From: UQRS01 sp050946935
GTDB lineage: Bacteria > Bacillota > Clostridia > Oscillospirales > Acutalibacteraceae
DNA length: 64,000 nucleotides
NCBI GenBank assembly: GCA_050946935.1
Contig: JBMNVR010000001.1
Location: 62,001 to 126,000, forward strand
Direction of reading: 5' to 3'
The translations under genes were made by a program, and so were the position numbers. Positions within the stretch are counted from its first letter, which is position 1. Every line of letters starts with the position of its first letter. Below, in pieces: positions 24,107 to 31,943 of this stretch. Under the pieces are notes generated by a model. That model searched no databases, was not told the origin of the DNA, and worked only from the letters and a program-made list of their open reading frames with translations.

Positions 24107-27100
24107 CTCCGAAACCACCTCTTTTTCTGCGGCTTTGGTTCGCTAAAAATATGACTGCGGTCAAGGGTTAACTCAAGCAATGCACCCGGCAGGATTTCTA
24201 ATGCAAACTGCCGTTTTCCGAGAGCAATTGCACATTTGGCGGCTTCCGCAAAGTCGGTTTGCTGTTTGGCATCCGGTGGCTGTAAACAAGCAAGACATCT
24301 TTTATTAAGCGTCTCTTTGTAGTCCGGTTCCTTTTCTATGTCTTTCAGCATAAGCCGTAAATCCTTACTGTCTCCCTTTTTGGCGGTAAGGTGCTTCCTG
24401 ATATCTCGTCTGCTGTACATATCATCGTAATCACAGATAATATCGCCGAGAATACGGAATCCGCCGTTTCTGAAATCACAAAACAAGTCGTTAAAACTGA
24501 AATCTGTCGAAATCGGAAGAACGGAAAGAAGCACTTTCTCCCGTTCTTCCTTCGGCGTGTAAATCCATTCACTTTCACTTAGCCTATGTCTTGCCTTGCG
24601 CATGTTCTGCGGAGATACTCGATCAAAGGCATGATACAGCGCATCGACAGAATATTCCTGCTCCTGCCCGCGTGCATACAAAATCCGTCCGATATCAGTC
24701 CTGCGCGTCATGTACTCGGTGTCAATATGCAGATACCGACAGCGGCGTTGTGCTTCCTCATAATCGTCAATGAGAGCTATCATACGGGAAAGCATTTCTT
24801 TGTTCAACTTATCTTTCCAGCCTGGTTCATTTGCAAACAGAAACAGAGATTCATCACTGACCGGAATCGGCGTGCATTTTTGTGTGTCAAGCTCAAGCCT
24901 GCGTGCGTAATACGGCAGTTTTTCAAGATTAGAACTAACGTCATCCCAATTGACTGATTGGTAGAATTTGTTTAGCTTTTGGTTTTGCGTCGGTTCGTAC
25001 CACTTCGGGTTATCACTCTTATCGACGATATATTTATACTTCAAAAATGCACTGCGCTTCACCTTGCGTGTACCCAGATATTCCGACAAGTCCGGTTTGA
25101 TACCGCTTTTTGCGGAATCAATTTCAAGCCCTGTCAGAATAGCAAGCGTTTCTGTTTCCTTGCGGCAATTTTCCCGTTCTTCACCGTTAGAGTTTTCATC
25201 ATATGCAATCACACTGCGGTTAAGCGCTGCATTGCTGATCTGACCGACACGGGAGGAAAAGGTGCTGCGCACCGATTTAAATCGGGATTCCCAGTCGTTT
25301 GCGTCTTGTATGAGTGGCTCTGCGGTCGGTATTTTCAAAAGCGGTTTGTCATCAGCGTTTCTTGCAACACAGCGGTTGATTAACGGATCGGATATGGTTT
25401 TCACCATATCACCGTCATAATCCGCACCGCCGAGATGGTCGGGTATCAGGCTTCGGGAATCTACCATAACCACATAACGAAGATGAGAAAGATACTTTTC
25501 CCGTATTTCTCCAACTTCCGAAAGTGGAATAACGGTTGCTTCTTCGTTTCGGGAGATGTGCGGGTTACGCAGGAGCGTATACGTATCGTTTTCTGTGTAA
25601 CAGGGTTTCGGTGCATAGAAGGTGCTGCCCGAAAGACATTCCGCTTCAAGTACCGAATATGCTTCTGTATCTTTTATGAGATAGGCAAGCAGCCGCATCA
25701 AATCATCGGATAAATAGCGGTTGTCTCCCGAAACCGTCAGTCTGCCGACACCGTAGCCGGATAAGATATGTTCCGCCTTGCTTTGCAGTTCCTTTGCAAA
25801 TATCGGCTCCTCTGCATACAGTCCGTTCTTTTCAATAAGCTTTGCGCGCTGGTACTTTCGGTCGGTTCTTTCAATGGTTTCGTCGTTTAAGTCCTGCAAG
25901 AAGTATCTGCGCCTCTCACCGTTGTCACCGATATAGTTCCAATAAGCCATTTCGGTGGCTTTTGTTACCCATTCCCGCCTGTCCCATTCCGGTGTGTGCG
26001 TCCATCCAAGAGGCAAGTCGGAAGGTCTGAATTCTTCGTCTGTGATTGCTGCTGTGTTCAGAAACTGATAGTTAAATTCCGTGAATTGTTGTTCTTTCAA
26101 AGAATCCATTCCCGAAACATACAGCGCATGACGGTACTTGCGACAACGTCCCAGATATTCGGCAAAGGAAAGGCCGTTTTCCTTCATCCAGCCAAAACCC
26201 TTGAACATGCTTTTGGTCAAAATCATCTGTACTTCGGAAACCGCATGAGAAACACCAAAAATATCGGTGATATGTGTAACACCAAGCTCTGTATACAACG
26301 ATTTGAAATTGACTTCATGAACCACACCTTTGATATACGGCATGCGAATCTGAAAAGAATGATGACGAATAATAGCGTCACAGGTGTACGGGTTGAGCTT
26401 CTTCGACAATTCGGCCGAAATAAGCCCCTCACCGTCAAACTCGGTTACTTCAATGTCTGCGGTTTTTTCGACTCTTGTATAGGTTCGCATTGGACTGTCG
26501 GTACCGTCGTCTTCAACCGTAATCGTCGGAACACCCGAAACAATGCTTTTCGGATTATCCACAAGAACAATGCTTTTATCATCAAGCTGAAAATCATCTA
26601 TTCTTCTGCCGCCGGTGAACAGAAGTCCGTTATAGGCATAGAACTTGGAAAGCTGACACAGTCCGATATTCATGCCGAGCATCATGCGTTCTCGAATTGG
26701 TTCAAAGAAATCTGCACGGATAAAGGATAACCTTGACTGTCGGCTCATACTGGCAGAGCGCTCAAAGGCAAGATAACGGTTTGCTCCTTTTCCGAAATCA
26801 AGATAGATCCCCTCCGGGCGGAACATATACTCGGCAATCCGTTGTTGTTCTGCAATCTTCCCGATAGGATTTCGGTCAAAGATTCCGGAAAAATCAATAT
26901 ACACAATGATATCAGCAAGGTCATTGCAGATATCCATATTCGCTTTGAAATTATCCCCGTGCAGGATGCACATCAGCTGATAAAACATCGGGCAATCATC
27001 CTGCCGTGTCATATCCACGAGATATTCCTTTGAAGAATCGGAAGCATCAAAAGAAAACCGATACCCGGCGTCTGTTTGCACAGCGGCAGAAATGATACTT

Positions 27101-27168
27101 TGTGCCGCTATCTCCGGCACGGTATTGTTGATAATAAAAAACGGCTTGCGCAGGTATGGATGAGCCAT
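24103..27168 (-). CDS. YonO/QDE-1-like single-chain RNA polymerase (RdRP superfamily)
   Basis: 1021 residues if started at ATG 27168. The catalytic motif DYDGD (residues 583-587; bases 25408-25422), preceded by SRSLIPDHLGGA and, about 50 residues earlier, by an RNPHIS segment, fits the DxDGD-bearing double-psi-barrel polymerases that include eukaryotic RNA-dependent RNA polymerases and the SPbeta phage RNA polymerase YonO (905 residues). It would polymerise RNA from an RNA or DNA template. The open frame continues upstream to 27447, but that extension is antisense to another gene remnant. No ribosome site precedes ATG 27168, so the start is uncertain or the 5' end has been rearranged. A weak promoter (TTGGTT-16-TATAAT on the minus strand) lies near 27310-27340. 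Confidence 0.8.
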   Translation of the reverse strand: MAHPYLRKPFFIINNTVPEIAAQSIISAAVQTDAGYRFSFDASDSSKEYLVDMTRQDDCPMFYQLMCILHGDNFKANMDICNDLADIIVYIDFSGIFDRNPIGKIAEQQRIAEYMFRPEGIYLDFGKGANRYLAFERSASMSRQSRLSFIRADFFEPIRERMMLGMNIGLCQLSKFYAYNGLLFTGGRRIDDFQLDDKSIVLVDNPKSIVSGVPTITVEDDGTDSPMRTYTRVEKTADIEVTEFDGEGLISAELSKKLNPYTCDAIIRHHSFQIRMPYIKGVVHEVNFKSLYTELGVTHITDIFGVSHAVSEVQMILTKSMFKGFGWMKENGLSFAEYLGRCRKYRHALYVSGMDSLKEQQFTEFNYQFLNTAAITDEEFRPSDLPLGWTHTPEWDRREWVTKATEMAYWNYIGDNGERRRYFLQDLNDETIERTDRKYQRAKLIEKNGLYAEEPIFAKELQSKAEHILSGYGVGRLTVSGDNRYLSDDLMRLLAYLIKDTEAYSVLEAECLSGSTFYAPKPCYTENDTYTLLRNPHISRNEEATVIPLSEVGEIREKYLSHLRYVVMVDSRSLIPDHLGGADYDGDMVKTISDPLINRCVARNADDKPLLKIPTAEPLIQDANDWESRFKSVRSTFSSRVGQISNAALNRSVIAYDENSNGEERENCRKETETLAILTGLEIDSAKSGIKPDLSEYLGTRKVKRSAFLKYKYIVDKSDNPKWYEPTQNQKLNKFYQSVNWDDVSSNLEKLPYYARRLELDTQKCTPIPVSDESLFLFANEPGWKDKLNKEMLSRMIALIDDYEEAQRRCRYLHIDTEYMTRRTDIGRILYARGQEQEYSVDALYHAFDRVSPQNMRKARHRLSESEWIYTPKEEREKVLLSVLPISTDFSFNDLFCDFRNGGFRILGDIICDYDDMYSRRDIRKHLTAKKGDSKDLRLMLKDIEKEPDYKETLNKRCLACLQPPDAKQQTDFAEAAKCAIALGKRQFALEILPGALLELTLDRSHIFSEPKPQKKRWFRR

Positions 27169-27169
27169 G

Positions 27170-27366
27170 CCGACCAGACAAGCAAAGAAAAGCAGGAAAA
27201 GCTGCGAAGCTTTATTGCCGACTGCCGATCCAAAAAAATATTTGTTTGTGTATATGAGTCCGGCGATGGTGATCTTGTGGAAAATACAAAGGAGCTTCTT
27301 GCCTACAATTATAATAACTGTGTAAATCGAACCAATACACAAAAATCGAGAGACGACGCGAGATAA
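27170..27366 (+). pseudogene. 3' fragment of an unrecognised gene
   Basis: The frame ending at TAA 27366 is protein-like only from about 27170 (DQTSKEKQEKLRSFIADC onward, then KKIFVCVYESGDGDLVENT) and is followed at once by a classic terminator. The upstream part of the frame runs antisense through the polymerase-like gene. This suggests the 3' end of a lost gene joined to the polymerase gene by rearrangement. Confidence 0.5.
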
Positions 27367-27372
27367 AACTAA

Positions 27373-27413
27373 GCGGCGGCAGGAGTTGTTATTTCTGCTG
27401 CCGCAATTTTTTT
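27373..27413 (+). terminator. Rho-independent terminator after the gene remnant
   Basis: GCGGCGGCAG / CTGCTGCCGC 10-bp stem, 12-nt loop, then AATTTTTTT. Placed 6 nt after TAA 27366. Confidence 0.88.
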
Positions 27414-27432
27414 CGAAAAATTGCAATAACAC

Positions 27433-27470
27433 TTTACAAAAATGCACTTATGGTTTATAATAAGTGCATT
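27433..27470 (+). promoter_or_regulatory. abiE promoter with overlapping operator
   Basis: TTTACA (27433-27438), 17 nt, TATAAT (27456-27461). A perfect inverted repeat, AATGCACTTA and TAAGTGCATT (27441-27450 and 27461-27470), covers the spacer and -10 box. AbiEi-type antitoxins are known to repress their own promoter through inverted repeats, so this is the likely operator. Confidence 0.82.
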
Positions 27471-27491
27471 ACCGTAAAGGAGGCGTGCGTT

Positions 27492-28094
27492 ATGACGCGT
27501 TCGGATTATTACACTAAGCTTGAATCAATAATCTTGAGTAACAATGGACTACTTCGATCAAAGGATGCAACCGATGCCGGAGTACCGCGATTATATGTGA
27601 TTGAATATGCCAAGCTGCACTCACTTGAAAATGTGCAGAAAGGCATTTATCTGTCAAATGATGCTATTGCGGATGGCATGTATCTTCTGCAATGCGCGCA
27701 CCCAAATTTAATTTTCTCTCATGAAACTGCTCTGTTTCTTCATGAATTGACAGATCGTGAGCCATTACAATATACTGCTACGGTCAAGTCCGGATATAAT
27801 CCGGTTCGACTCAACGAAAAAGGTGTTAAAGTTTATAAGGTGAAACCGGAATTGTTTGAGCTTGGTCTTGTTACAATTGAAACACCATTCGGAAGAACAG
27901 TGCGAACTTATAACCGTGAACGCACAATTTGTGATATTATCCGCAGCCGTAGCCGGATTGACTTTCAAAGCGTACAAACATCCTTGAAACTCTACACATC
28001 CGGCAAAAACAAAAATCTACCACTTCTTATGCGTTACGCAAAGGAATTCAAAGTGGATAATATACTTCAAAAATACTTGGAGGTGCTACTATAA
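27492..28094 (+). CDS. abiEi: AbiEi-type antitoxin
   Basis: 200 residues from ATG 27492 (AAAGGAGG upstream). The N-terminal winged-helix part (LLRSKDATDAGVPRLYVIEYAKLHSLENVQKGIYL) and the middle HETALFLHELTDREP and VKVYKV...TYNRERTICDIIRSRSRID blocks are typical of the AbiEi family, which neutralises the AbiEii toxin and represses its own operon. The TAA overlaps the ATG of the toxin gene. Confidence 0.88.
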   Translation: MTRSDYYTKLESIILSNNGLLRSKDATDAGVPRLYVIEYAKLHSLENVQKGIYLSNDAIADGMYLLQCAHPNLIFSHETALFLHELTDREPLQYTATVKSGYNPVRLNEKGVKVYKVKPELFELGLVTIETPFGRTVRTYNRERTICDIIRSRSRIDFQSVQTSLKLYTSGKNKNLPLLMRYAKEFKVDNILQKYLEVLL

Positions 28095-28942
28095 TGATTT
28101 CTTCATCACGGCAGTTGAAAGATCTGATTCGTAATATGTCAAAGGACAAAAAGACCGAAGCACACATTTTGATGCGCAATTATATGATGGAACGCCTTCT
28201 TGAACGCATCTCTTTATCAAAATACAAGAACAATTTCATTTTGAAGGGTGGCATGCTTGTTGCCGCAATGGTAGGCTTGGATTCTCGTAGCACCATGGAT
28301 TTAGATGCCACCGTGAAGGGCTTTGATGTATCCGTTGATTCCGTTCAGAATATCCTATCGGAAATTATCTCGGTGAACATTGATGATGGCGTTACATTCA
28401 GTGTTAAGTCCGTCTCAAATATTATGGATGATGCGGAATATTCGGGTGTTCGAGTTTCCCTTGATACAACCTTTGACGGCATGAGGACGCCACTGAAAGT
28501 AGATATTTCAACCGGAGATGTTATTACACCGAGTGCGGTCCGGTATCGTTTCAAGCTGATGCTTGAGAATCGTTCCCTCGCTGTTTGGGCATATAATCTT
28601 GAAACAGTGCTTGCGGAAAAGCTTGAAACAATCATTGCAAGGGGTATTACCAACACTCGGATGAGGGATTTTTACGATATTCATATTCTCGGGATTTTAC
28701 AAAAAGACAATATAAACTCTGAAGATCTACATGCGGCGATTCTCGCTGTTATGAAAAAGAGGGAATCTGAAAAGCTGATATCCGATATTTCATTGGTTCT
28801 AAATGAAATTGAGGAAAGTAAGGGTATGCAAAATCTTTGGACGAATTACCGTAAATCCTTTAGTTATGCTTCTGACATTGATTGGAAAACAGTTATGGCA
28901 TCTGTCAGATTAATGATAAATTTCGCAAATCTGAAAAATTAA
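28094..28942 (+). CDS. abiEii: AbiEii/AbiGii-type nucleotidyltransferase toxin
   Basis: 282 residues from ATG 28094 (TAATG overlap with the antitoxin). FILKGGMLVAAMVGLDSRSTMDLDAT carries the nucleotidyltransferase signature: GG, then the catalytic DLD pair. The KVDISTGDVI segment and LAEKLETIIARGITNTRMRDFYDI block are standard for AbiEii toxins, GTP-dependent nucleotidyltransferases of type IV toxin-antitoxin systems giving abortive phage defence. In this element it probably also stabilises the integrated or circular form. Confidence 0.9.
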   Translation: MISSSRQLKDLIRNMSKDKKTEAHILMRNYMMERLLERISLSKYKNNFILKGGMLVAAMVGLDSRSTMDLDATVKGFDVSVDSVQNILSEIISVNIDDGVTFSVKSVSNIMDDAEYSGVRVSLDTTFDGMRTPLKVDISTGDVITPSAVRYRFKLMLENRSLAVWAYNLETVLAEKLETIIARGITNTRMRDFYDIHILGILQKDNINSEDLHAAILAVMKKRESEKLISDISLVLNEIEESKGMQNLWTNYRKSFSYASDIDWKTVMASVRLMINFANLKN

Positions 28943-28949
28943 GCTTAGA

Positions 28950-29000
28950 AAAGCAAGGGCATATATGTGGTATTTTCCATATATTTGGCCTTGCTTTTTT
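28950..29000 (+). terminator. Terminator of abiE operon
   Basis: AAGCAAGGGCATATATG pairs with CATATATTTGGCCTTGCTT and is followed by TTTTTT. Confidence 0.85.
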
Positions 29001-29041
29001 CTGTTTATGCCCAATACACAATATGAAATTTTAAAAACCTA

Positions 29042-29080
29042 TTGTCTTTTTTAAATTCGTGTGTTACAATGTTGTTGTAA
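29042..29080 (+). promoter_or_regulatory. Recombinase promoter with inverted repeat at -10
   Basis: TTGTCT (29042-29047), 17 nt, TACAAT (29065-29070). The inverted repeat TTACAA-TGTTG-TTGTAA (29064-29080) overlaps the -10 box and is a candidate operator. No convincing SigE, SigK or SigG promoter was found here. Confidence 0.6.
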
Positions 29081-29104
29081 TACATACGAAAGGAGAAAAC
29101 AACA

Positions 29105-31255
29105 TTGATAGTTGACGGATACACTCGAATTTCCGTAGATTTACAGGAAGAAAATCAGGAAAATACGAGTATTGAAAATCAAAAACGCATCATAAAAGAC
29201 TATGTTGCGGAAAACTTTCCCGATGCAAAGCTAAAGCTTTATGAAGATCGTGACCGTTCGGGATATACCTTCTCACAACGAGAGCACTATCAGGAAATGC
29301 GCAAAGAACTGATGTCGGGCGATGTAAAAATTCTTATAGTCAAGGATTTTTCCCGTTTTTCCCGCCGAAACAGTCTCGGCCTATTGGAGCTTGAAACGCT
29401 CCGGGATGCAGGTGTGCGCATTATTTCTATTGGAGACAACATCGATTATCCGACTAAAGATGACTGGATGCTGATCCAGTTCAAGTTTCTGATGAACGAA
29501 ATGCCGGTAACCGACACTTCAAAAAAAATTAAACATATTATCGCGAATCGCCAGAAAAACGGAGAATGGATTTGCGCCGTTCCCTACGGCTATCGCCTGA
29601 TTAACACCAAAGAAATGTTATATGAAATTGATCCGCCCGCCGCAGAGGTCGTCCGAGAGGTCTTTCGGCTCTATAACAACGGATGGGGATATAAGAAGAT
29701 TGCCAATCACCTGACTGAGTCGGGTGTGCCCACACCACGAGCAAACGAGATTGCGCACAAGGAAGCAGAGGGTAAAACGACCAAGCTGAAATCTAAAAAC
29801 GAATGGAGCATTATTTCGGTTAGTTCTATCATTCAAAACGATTTTTATATCGGAACGCTGCGTCAGAAAAAATACACCCGCAAAGGCATTAACGGAAAAG
29901 ATGTGCGGATAGACGATGACGAACAGATTGTCATCGAAAATGCACATGACCCGATAATTGACATGAAGACCTTTGCGTATGCGAAAGAACAGTTGAATCT
30001 ACGCTCAAAATCGAACTATCGCGGAGAGAAAAAGTATGCCACCGACTATTCGGGATTTCTGTTTTGCGGCGACTGCGGCAGTCCGATGTTTTCCATGTCC
30101 CGTCCTGACCTTGCGGCAGCTTACACCTGCGGAACCTATCACAGACGGGGACTCAAGGGCTGCACCTCTCATCATATCCGTGTAGATTTGCTTGATGAAC
30201 TGCTAAAAGGCTATATTCTCCGTGTGCGTGATAACTGCGAGAGGATGATTACGGAGCTTGAACAAGCAATAAAAGAACAACCACAGAGAGAAGCAGAGCT
30301 TGGATTGACGGTTGACAGTATTGAGCAACAGATTACCGATGCGAAAGATCAGCTCAAAGAGCTGTACAAGCAAAAGGTGTTAGCCTCTCTTGGCAAGTCC
30401 GATGCCAAGGCAAAAATCCGCGAGCAGGTTTATGAGGAAATGGAAACGGAGTTGACCGAGCGGATTGCCGGGCTTGAAAAACAGTTTGCGGAAGTCAGCG
30501 ATATGCGCAACACAATGATTCAGACCAACCGCAAAGCGAAAACAGTTATTGATGTGTTTGAGGATGTGCTGCGCAAGGAGAAACTTGATAAGCGGGATAT
30601 CGGGCTAATCGTTGACCGCATCACGGTTTATGAGGATCACCTGAATGTCAAGCTGAAAACCGATGTGGACACACTCCTGTCCCTTGAGGACAAGGAAGAA
30701 ACCGTAAATTTTCCTAAGGGCAGTAAGGATATCGAAAAAGACGTGATAGTCCAGTCAAGCACCAACAGACGGGACAAGGTCTTTACTGTCAATGTTATCA
30801 GTAGCGGTGACCCGCTGGAGATTTATACCGACAACGATGGAGAGGTTATTTTCAAAAAATATTCCCCGATCGGGGAGTTGTCGGATTTTGCCGGGCAGTT
30901 TGCCGATGTGATGGCCAGAAGCTGCGAGCTGCCGGTGCTGATCTGCGACCGGGATCACTGCGTTGCGGCGGCGGGCATTTCAAAAAAAGAGGTGCTGGAG
31001 CGGCGGATTTCCTCTCATCTGGAGGAGATTATGGAATCCCGCCGCAGCGTCGCCGTGCACAAGGGGGATATCGGCAAGGTGCCTCCGCTTGAAGGGATGG
31101 ATATTCGTCTGGTGGTGGCGATTCCGATTATTGCGGCCGGCGATGTGGCTGGGGCGGTGACCCTTGTGACCGATGGAGAGGCTGTGGCCAACGATACCGA
31201 TTTCAAAATGTGCCAGATCGCGGCTGCCTTCCTCGGCAAGCAGATGGAGGAGTAA
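29105..31255 (+). CDS. Large serine recombinase read in frame into the 3' part of spoVT
   Basis: 716 residues from TTG 29105 (AAAGGAG upstream). Residues 1-150: resolvase domain with catalytic Ser10 in YTRIS, DRDRSGY and the VKDFSRFSRRN arginine motif. About 155-290: recombinase domain. About 315-350: zinc ribbon CGDCG...C. About 375-470: coiled coil. The recombinase has no stop of its own: codon 569 (GAC, 30809) is the spoVT junction, and the last ~148 residues are SpoVT's DGEVIFKKYSPIGEL...GAF-type domain. In the excised circle the frame would instead continue from 13790 and stop at 13870, giving 594 residues. The enzyme should catalyse integration and excision at attL/attR. Confidence 0.92.
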   Translation: MIVDGYTRISVDLQEENQENTSIENQKRIIKDYVAENFPDAKLKLYEDRDRSGYTFSQREHYQEMRKELMSGDVKILIVKDFSRFSRRNSLGLLELETLRDAGVRIISIGDNIDYPTKDDWMLIQFKFLMNEMPVTDTSKKIKHIIANRQKNGEWICAVPYGYRLINTKEMLYEIDPPAAEVVREVFRLYNNGWGYKKIANHLTESGVPTPRANEIAHKEAEGKTTKLKSKNEWSIISVSSIIQNDFYIGTLRQKKYTRKGINGKDVRIDDDEQIVIENAHDPIIDMKTFAYAKEQLNLRSKSNYRGEKKYATDYSGFLFCGDCGSPMFSMSRPDLAAAYTCGTYHRRGLKGCTSHHIRVDLLDELLKGYILRVRDNCERMITELEQAIKEQPQREAELGLTVDSIEQQITDAKDQLKELYKQKVLASLGKSDAKAKIREQVYEEMETELTERIAGLEKQFAEVSDMRNTMIQTNRKAKTVIDVFEDVLRKEKLDKRDIGLIVDRITVYEDHLNVKLKTDVDTLLSLEDKEETVNFPKGSKDIEKDVIVQSSTNRRDKVFTVNVISSGDPLEIYTDNDGEVIFKKYSPIGELSDFAGQFADVMARSCELPVLICDRDHCVAAAGISKKEVLERRISSHLEEIMESRRSVAVHKGDIGKVPPLEGMDIRLVVAIPIIAAGDVAGAVTLVTDGEAVANDTDFKMCQIAAAFLGKQMEE
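30787..30814 (+). other. attR: right recombination site of the spoVT element
   Basis: Arm TGTCAATGTTATC (30787-30799), 6-nt spacer, then core GGTGACCCG (30806-30814) shared with attL. Joining the right arm and core to the left arm would give a 46-bp attP with inverted symmetry centred on the GA at 30809-30810. Confidence 0.88.
30809..31255 (+). pseudogene. spoVT: spoVT 3' segment (codon 32 to stop), separated from its start
   Basis: From GAC 30809 the frame reads DPLEIYTDNDGEVIFKKYSP and continues through the C-terminal GAF-like domain (LPVLICDRDHCVAAAG, VAIPIIAAGDVAGAVTLV, ending AAAFLGKQMEE), matching SpoVT closely to its end. It has no start of its own and is expressed only as a recombinase fusion while the element is integrated. 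Joined with 13697-13789 it gives 179 codons plus stop. SpoVT modulates forespore gene expression and spore properties. Confidence 0.93.
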
Positions 31256-31806
31256 GGCCCGGCCTCCTGCTTGCGGAATATTGACAAAGAGGCGCCTTGC
31301 CCTATGCAAAAAAGAGCCCTGTCCGCCGGCTGAACTGTGAACCGAACCGGTAAAATCGGACAATAGACAACCCCCTCATGCAGGATAATAGCTGCATGAG
31401 GGGGTATATGTATATGGCAAGAAATATCAACATACAATGGAATTGATGCCTCAAATCAAAGAAATGCTGGCGGCAGAAATGACACAGGCCGAAGCGGGAC
31501 AGGTCGAGGCGCCCACCCACCGCCGAAAGAGGGCGTGGTCGGCGCCCGCCTGATTTATGACGGGGATATAGGCCACGTTCACCGGCGAGGTGCCGGTTCA
31601 GTCGACGGACACTCCGTTGGCAGAGGTGAAGCGGATCGCCGCGCGGGGAGATACGGCGGGCGCTGACAAAATTGGCGGAGGCCCGTGCCCCCCTCCAGCT
31701 TGACTTGGTGCAGATTTTCGAGGTAGTGGAAGATTGTGGCGTGGAGACCGCCGGGGAGAGACGGAAGATCGGGGCGCCTTGTGCCCGCGCTTTGATCCGG
31801 ATTTTT
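31256..31806. other. Decayed intergenic stretch after spoVT
   Basis: No intact gene. A 12-bp perfect stem-loop (31371-31382 with 31393-31404, CCCCCTCATGCA arm) lies 115 nt after the spoVT stop but lacks a U-run. Between about 31442 and 31800, protein-like runs (TFTGEVPVQSTDTPLAEVKR, then APLQLDLVQIFEVVEDCGVE) occur in different frames, suggesting a host gene broken by several frameshifts. Its family is not recognised. Confidence 0.45.
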
Positions 31807-31849
31807 GCAAAAGAAAAGACTGAAGAGAATCCTCAGTCTTTTCTTTTGC
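31807..31849. terminator. Strong hairpin, 17-bp perfect stem
   Basis: GCAAAAGAAAAGACTGA (31807-31823) pairs perfectly with 31833-31849 around a 9-nt loop; A- and T-rich arms allow termination in either direction. Confidence 0.75.
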
Positions 31850-31943
31850 GCTGATAAAACCGTTACGAGCTTTTCATCAAAAAAAGAAGGCTAAAGGGGG
31901 CGGCTACATAAAAAGTATAAAACGGTAATTTTAAGCGATATTC

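Larger units (their letters stand above)
13790..30809 (+). mobile_element. 17,019-bp skin-like integrative element interrupting spoVT
   Basis: The element is bounded by a shared GACCCG core and 13-bp inverted arms, carries a large serine recombinase reading out of its right end, and separates the two halves of spoVT exactly within one codon (GAC). Recombining 13790 with 30809 removes 17,019 bp and gives an uninterrupted spoVT of 179 codons with the normal ...REGDPLEIY... junction. Cargo: tnpV, an XRE regulator, a SLOG protein, a K+ channel and zinc-ribbon/SPFH membrane operon, an RNA-polymerase-like pair, and AbiE toxin-antitoxin. It looks visibly AT-richer than both flanks. No phage structural or conjugation genes are seen, so transfer mechanism is unclear. 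Sporulation-gene interruption by recombinase-encoding elements is known for sigK (skin) and some other genes; developmental excision here is inferred. Confidence 0.93.

Noticed and set aside
27169..27447. N-terminal 93-codon extension of the RNA-polymerase-like frame
   Set aside because: It is antisense to a protein-like 3' gene remnant and its terminator, and is a hydrophobic shadow translation.
29075..29095. SigE-like -10 sequence CATACG ahead of the recombinase
   Set aside because: It would put the transcript start on top of the ribosome site and has no -35 partner.
13790..30809. Prophage interpretation of the spoVT element
   Set aside because: No capsid, tail, terminase, portal, lysis or replication genes are present; only recombinase, TnpV, regulators and cargo.
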